From Chryseobacterium sp. (GTDB lineage Bacteria; Bacteroidota; Bacteroidia; Flavobacteriales; Weeksellaceae): DNA of 7,372 bases. The position numbers were made by a program, and so were the translations under genes. Within the stretch, counting starts at the first letter, position 1; each line of letters starts with the position of its first letter. Shown here piece by piece: positions 5,626-7,372 of the stretch. The stretch covers positions 1-7,372 of the forward strand of contig JASLCD010000210.1 of NCBI GenBank assembly GCA_030146295.1, read 5' to 3'. The notes under the pieces were generated by a model. The model ran no database searches. It saw only the letters and a program-made list of their open reading frames with translations, and was not told where the DNA came from.

Positions 5626-6104
5626 TTAGTCCATTCCTGGTTCTTTCTTAAATTCTCAAAAAACTGATAGATTTCTGAAAGTTTTTCACTTCCGCGCTTT
5701 CCATAGTCTTCCACATTTTTTGAAGTCCCGTCAGCGAATTTAACTCTTAAATAAGAGGTCGGAAGATCAGTAATATTATGTTCTCCGTATTTATCATTTA
5801 ACCCTTTTACATTGGCTCCATCCAGTAAACTGATTAGTTTATTGTAATCCTCTTCCTTGATTGTTCCTTTAAAAGTTCCTTCACGAGGCTTGGAAAACTC
5901 ATCTTTTGAAGGCTTGTCATTGAAATTAAAATGCTCAGCTTCAAAAACTGCAGTTCTGTCTGCATTAATCGTCATTTTAAAAACAGGACAGAATCCAAAA
6001 CAGGGAGTCGCCTCATATTCAATGGTTGAATATTGGGAATTTACTTTCTGAGAAGTACAGGAGAAGAACAGGATAAATGCGCAAAGGCCCAGTAAATATT
6101 TCAT
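5616..6104 (-). CDS. DUF6438 domain-containing lipoprotein
   Basis: This 162-residue protein begins MKYLLGLCAFILFFSC, a lipoprotein signal peptide whose lipidated cysteine is probably Cys16. The residues after it (TSQKVN) lack the acidic stretch that marks surface-exported lipoproteins in some Bacteroidota, so a periplasm-facing anchor is the simpler reading. The mature part opens with YEATPCFGFCPVFKMTI (residues 30-46). Its CxxxC pair (Cys35, Cys39) in a CFGxCP context is the hallmark of DUF6438 as I know it. Further conserved-looking blocks are YGEHNITDLPTSYLRV at about 106-121 and DYGKRGSEKLSEI at about 133-145. The two cysteines may form a disulfide in the periplasm. No function is known. 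Its stop lies only 5 bases from the barrel promoter spacer, but a separate promoter argues against obligate cotranscription. No clean promoter for this gene itself was found. Confidence 0.82.
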   Translation of the reverse strand: MKYLLGLCAFILFFSCTSQKVNSQYSTIEYEATPCFGFCPVFKMTINADRTAVFEAEHFNFNDKPSKDEFSKPREGTFKGTIKEEDYNKLISLLDGANVKGLNDKYGEHNITDLPTSYLRVKFADGTSKNVEDYGKRGSEKLSEIYQFFENLRKNQEWTKVK

Positions 6105-6217
6105 AGCTTTTAAATTTCAGAGAGTCTCCCAATAATTGTTCCAAAAGCCACAATCGTCCTTTGTTTTTATGTTAAATATAAAGTGGAAAGCCTGTTTAAG
6201 GTTTTATTTTTTGAAAC

Positions 6218-6306
6218 AATGGTGTTTACCATATGAAGATAAGCTTTGCTTTAAGCTTACAGATCAAAATGATTAATGCTATTTCTTAATGGTTTACAAT
6301 ATGGAG
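6218..6306. repeat. Degenerate direct repeat pair
   Basis: AATGG, TG, TTTAC, C, ATATG, A, AG (6218-6238) is matched by AATGG, TTTAC, A, ATATG, G, AG (6288-6306). Seventeen of 19 aligned bases agree, with a 2-base gap, and the two starts are 70 bases apart. The region is A+T-rich, so chance similarity cannot be excluded. Confidence 0.35.
6240..6259. repeat. Palindrome TAAGCTT-6-AAGCTTA
   Basis: TAAGCTT (6240-6246) and AAGCTTA (6253-6259) form a perfect 7-pair inverted repeat around TGCTTT. A second inverted repeat, ATGGT, loop GTTT, ACCAT, lies just beside it at 6219-6232. Without a T-run they are not terminators. They could be protein-binding sites for the DUF6438 promoter, but nothing fixes this. 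Confidence 0.35.
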
Positions 6307-6336
6307 CGGAAGAAAAAAACAATTGGTTTTATAAAG

Positions 6337-6370
6337 AAAAACAGCCTCAGATTCTTCTGAGGCTGTTTTT
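6337..6370 (-). terminator. Intrinsic terminator of obg
   Basis: AAAAACAGCCTCAG (6337-6350) pairs perfectly with CTGAGGCTGTTTTT (6357-6370), giving 14 pairs around a 6-base loop. The minus strand continues with a T-rich tract at the base of the stem. It lies 49 bases beyond the obg stop codon. The plus strand also ends in a T8 run, so it could work in both directions, though no rightward gene needs it. Confidence 0.9.
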
Positions 6371-6419
6371 TTATGTTGCAGTTCTACTGTGAAAAGTACA
6401 ACTGATGAATCCATATTTT

Positions 6420-7372
6420 CTATCCGTGTAATTGTTTCCAGATGGCATCTTTAAGTTCCATAAGGCCTTCTCCGGTAACTCCTGAGAAGAATAAAGGCTG
6501 CTTATTTTCAGGAAACTCTGCTGCAATTTCTTTTTTCAGCTCATCATCCAGAAGGTCAGATTTTGAAACGGAAACAATGAAATCCTTATCCAAAAGTTCA
6601 GGATTGTATTCTTTCAGCTCATTTTCCAGAATTTTGAATTCCTGGAAGTGATTTTCAGAATCAGAAGGGATTAAAAATAATAAGATAGAGTTTCTCTCAA
6701 TATGTCTCAGGAATCTGTGTCCTAATCCTTTTCCTTCCGCTGCTCCTTCAATAATTCCGGGAATATCAGCCATTACAAAAGATTTGTAATTTCTGTAATC
6801 CACGATTCCAAGGTTAGGAGTCAGAGTGGTAAAGGCGTAATTCGCAATTTTTGGTTTTGCTGCAGAAACAGATGCTAAAAGTGTAGATTTTCCGGCATTT
6901 GGAAACCCAACAAGTCCTACATCAGCCAAAATTTTAAGTTCGAAGACCACATAGCCTTCTTCACCATCCATTCCGGGTTGAGCATATCTTGGAGTCTGAT
7001 TGGTAGAGGATTTGAAATGTTCGTTTCCTTTTCCGCCTTTTCCTCCCTGCATCAAAATGATTTCCTGTTTGTCTTCAAGGATTTCTCCGATAATTTCACC
7101 GTCTTCATTTTTAGCGATAGTCCCAATAGGAACATCAATATAAATATCAGAACCGTCAGCTCCGGTAAGCTGGTTTTTTGCTCCGTTTTCACCTCGTTCT
7201 GCTTTTATGTGACGGGTATATCGAAGTGGAAGTAAAGTCCATTCCTGAGCATTTCCTCTCATGATGACGTGTCCACCACGACCTCCGTCACCTCCGTCAG
7301 GACCCCCTTTAGGAATATACTTTTCACGGCGAAGGTGGGCAGAACCAGCACCTCCGTGTCCGCTTTTACAAT
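6420..7372 (-). CDS. obg: Obg/CgtA family GTPase (5' end outside the window)
   Basis: This conserved, usually essential GTPase binds the 50S ribosomal subunit and acts in ribosome assembly and stress signalling. The frame runs open to the right edge; the first complete codon is at 7370-7368 and the window shows 316 residues. Counted from there, the N-terminal glycine-rich Obg fold spans about 1-150, with GHGGAGSAHLRREKYIPKGG near the start. The G domain follows: G1 GFPNAGKST at 155-163, G2 threonines at about 181-182, G3 DIPG at 202-205, G4 SKSD at 269-272 and G5 SGVTGEG from 296. The protein ends 20 residues after G5, so there is no C-terminal OCT domain. Roughly a dozen N-terminal residues are missing, judging by known Obg proteins; the internal ATG at 7262 is not the true start because the Obg fold continues upstream of it. 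G4 departs from the usual NKxD. Confidence 0.96.
   Translation of the reverse strand, partial: CKSGHGGAGSAHLRREKYIPKGGPDGGDGGRGGHVIMRGNAQEWTLLPLRYTRHIKAERGENGAKNQLTGADGSDIYIDVPIGTIAKNEDGEIIGEILEDKQEIILMQGGKGGKGNEHFKSSTNQTPRYAQPGMDGEEGYVVFELKILADVGLVGFPNAGKSTLLASVSAAKPKIANYAFTTLTPNLGIVDYRNYKSFVMADIPGIIEGAAEGKGLGHRFLRHIERNSILLFLIPSDSENHFQEFKILENELKEYNPELLDKDFIVSVSKSDLLDDELKKEIAAEFPENKQPLFFSGVTGEGLMELKDAIWKQLHG

Larger units (their letters stand above)
6105..6419. other. Intergenic region between obg and the DUF6438 gene
   Basis: These 315 bases hold no convincing gene. They hold the obg terminator (6337-6370), two short palindromes (6219-6232 and 6240-6259) and a degenerate direct repeat (6218-6238 and 6288-6306). 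The promoter of the DUF6438 gene should lie here, but no TAnnTTTG is present on the minus strand. The nearest are TATATTTA (6181-6174) and TCATTTTG (6272-6265), each one base off. Confidence 0.6.

Noticed and set aside
6301..6360. A 19-residue basic reading frame (MERKKKTIGFIKKNSLRFF) on the plus strand
   Set aside because: Its second half runs into the obg terminator and its stop lies in the right arm of that hairpin. There is no promoter match before it, and A-rich sequence gives Lys-rich frames by chance.

Overview
The window reads as chromosomal DNA of a member of the Bacteroidota, most likely a flavobacterium close to Chryseobacterium (Weeksellaceae). The grounds are the A+T-rich coding style, the lack of Shine-Dalgarno sequences, -7 promoter boxes of the Bacteroidota form TAnnTTTG, an Obg GTPase without the C-terminal OCT domain, and families typical of this phylum (GSCFA, DUF4269, DUF6438, a small outer-membrane beta-barrel). 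The genus is an inference from protein resemblance that I could not test by a search. I see no phage, insertion sequence, CRISPR, tRNA or rRNA. This is mostly an ordinary housekeeping region.

Layout. Four genes read rightward (45-3338): a short-chain polyprenyl diphosphate synthase, a GSCFA-domain protein, a DUF4269 nucleotidyltransferase-fold protein and a TatD-family metallohydrolase. The last three are packed with gaps of 0 and 5 bases and are probably one operon. The synthase is separated from them by 73 bases that hold a 7-base-periodic hairpin repeat. A bidirectional terminator (3363-3393) closes this block and also serves the convergent gene. Four genes then read leftward (7372-3398). 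In transcription order they are obg (5' end outside the window), a DUF6438 lipoprotein, an outer-membrane beta-barrel protein and a RhlE-like DEAD-box RNA helicase. obg and the barrel gene each have their own terminator, and the barrel and helicase genes each have a recognisable promoter, so most of the leftward genes look like single transcription units.

The point most worth following is regulatory. The barrel gene and the RNA helicase gene carry the same composite upstream element: an 18-base A+T-rich spacer (15 of 18 bases identical), a TA(C/T)CTTTG -7 box, then 7-8 bases later a stem-loop of the form AATTC(C/T)TTC...GAAGGAATT, which would sit at the very 5' end of each mRNA. In both copies the only non-Watson-Crick pair becomes G.U in the transcribed strand. 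A second unexplained structure is the heptamer-periodic hairpin just before the GSCFA gene. The 315-base gap between obg and the DUF6438 gene holds no convincing gene, but does hold palindromes and a degenerate direct repeat.
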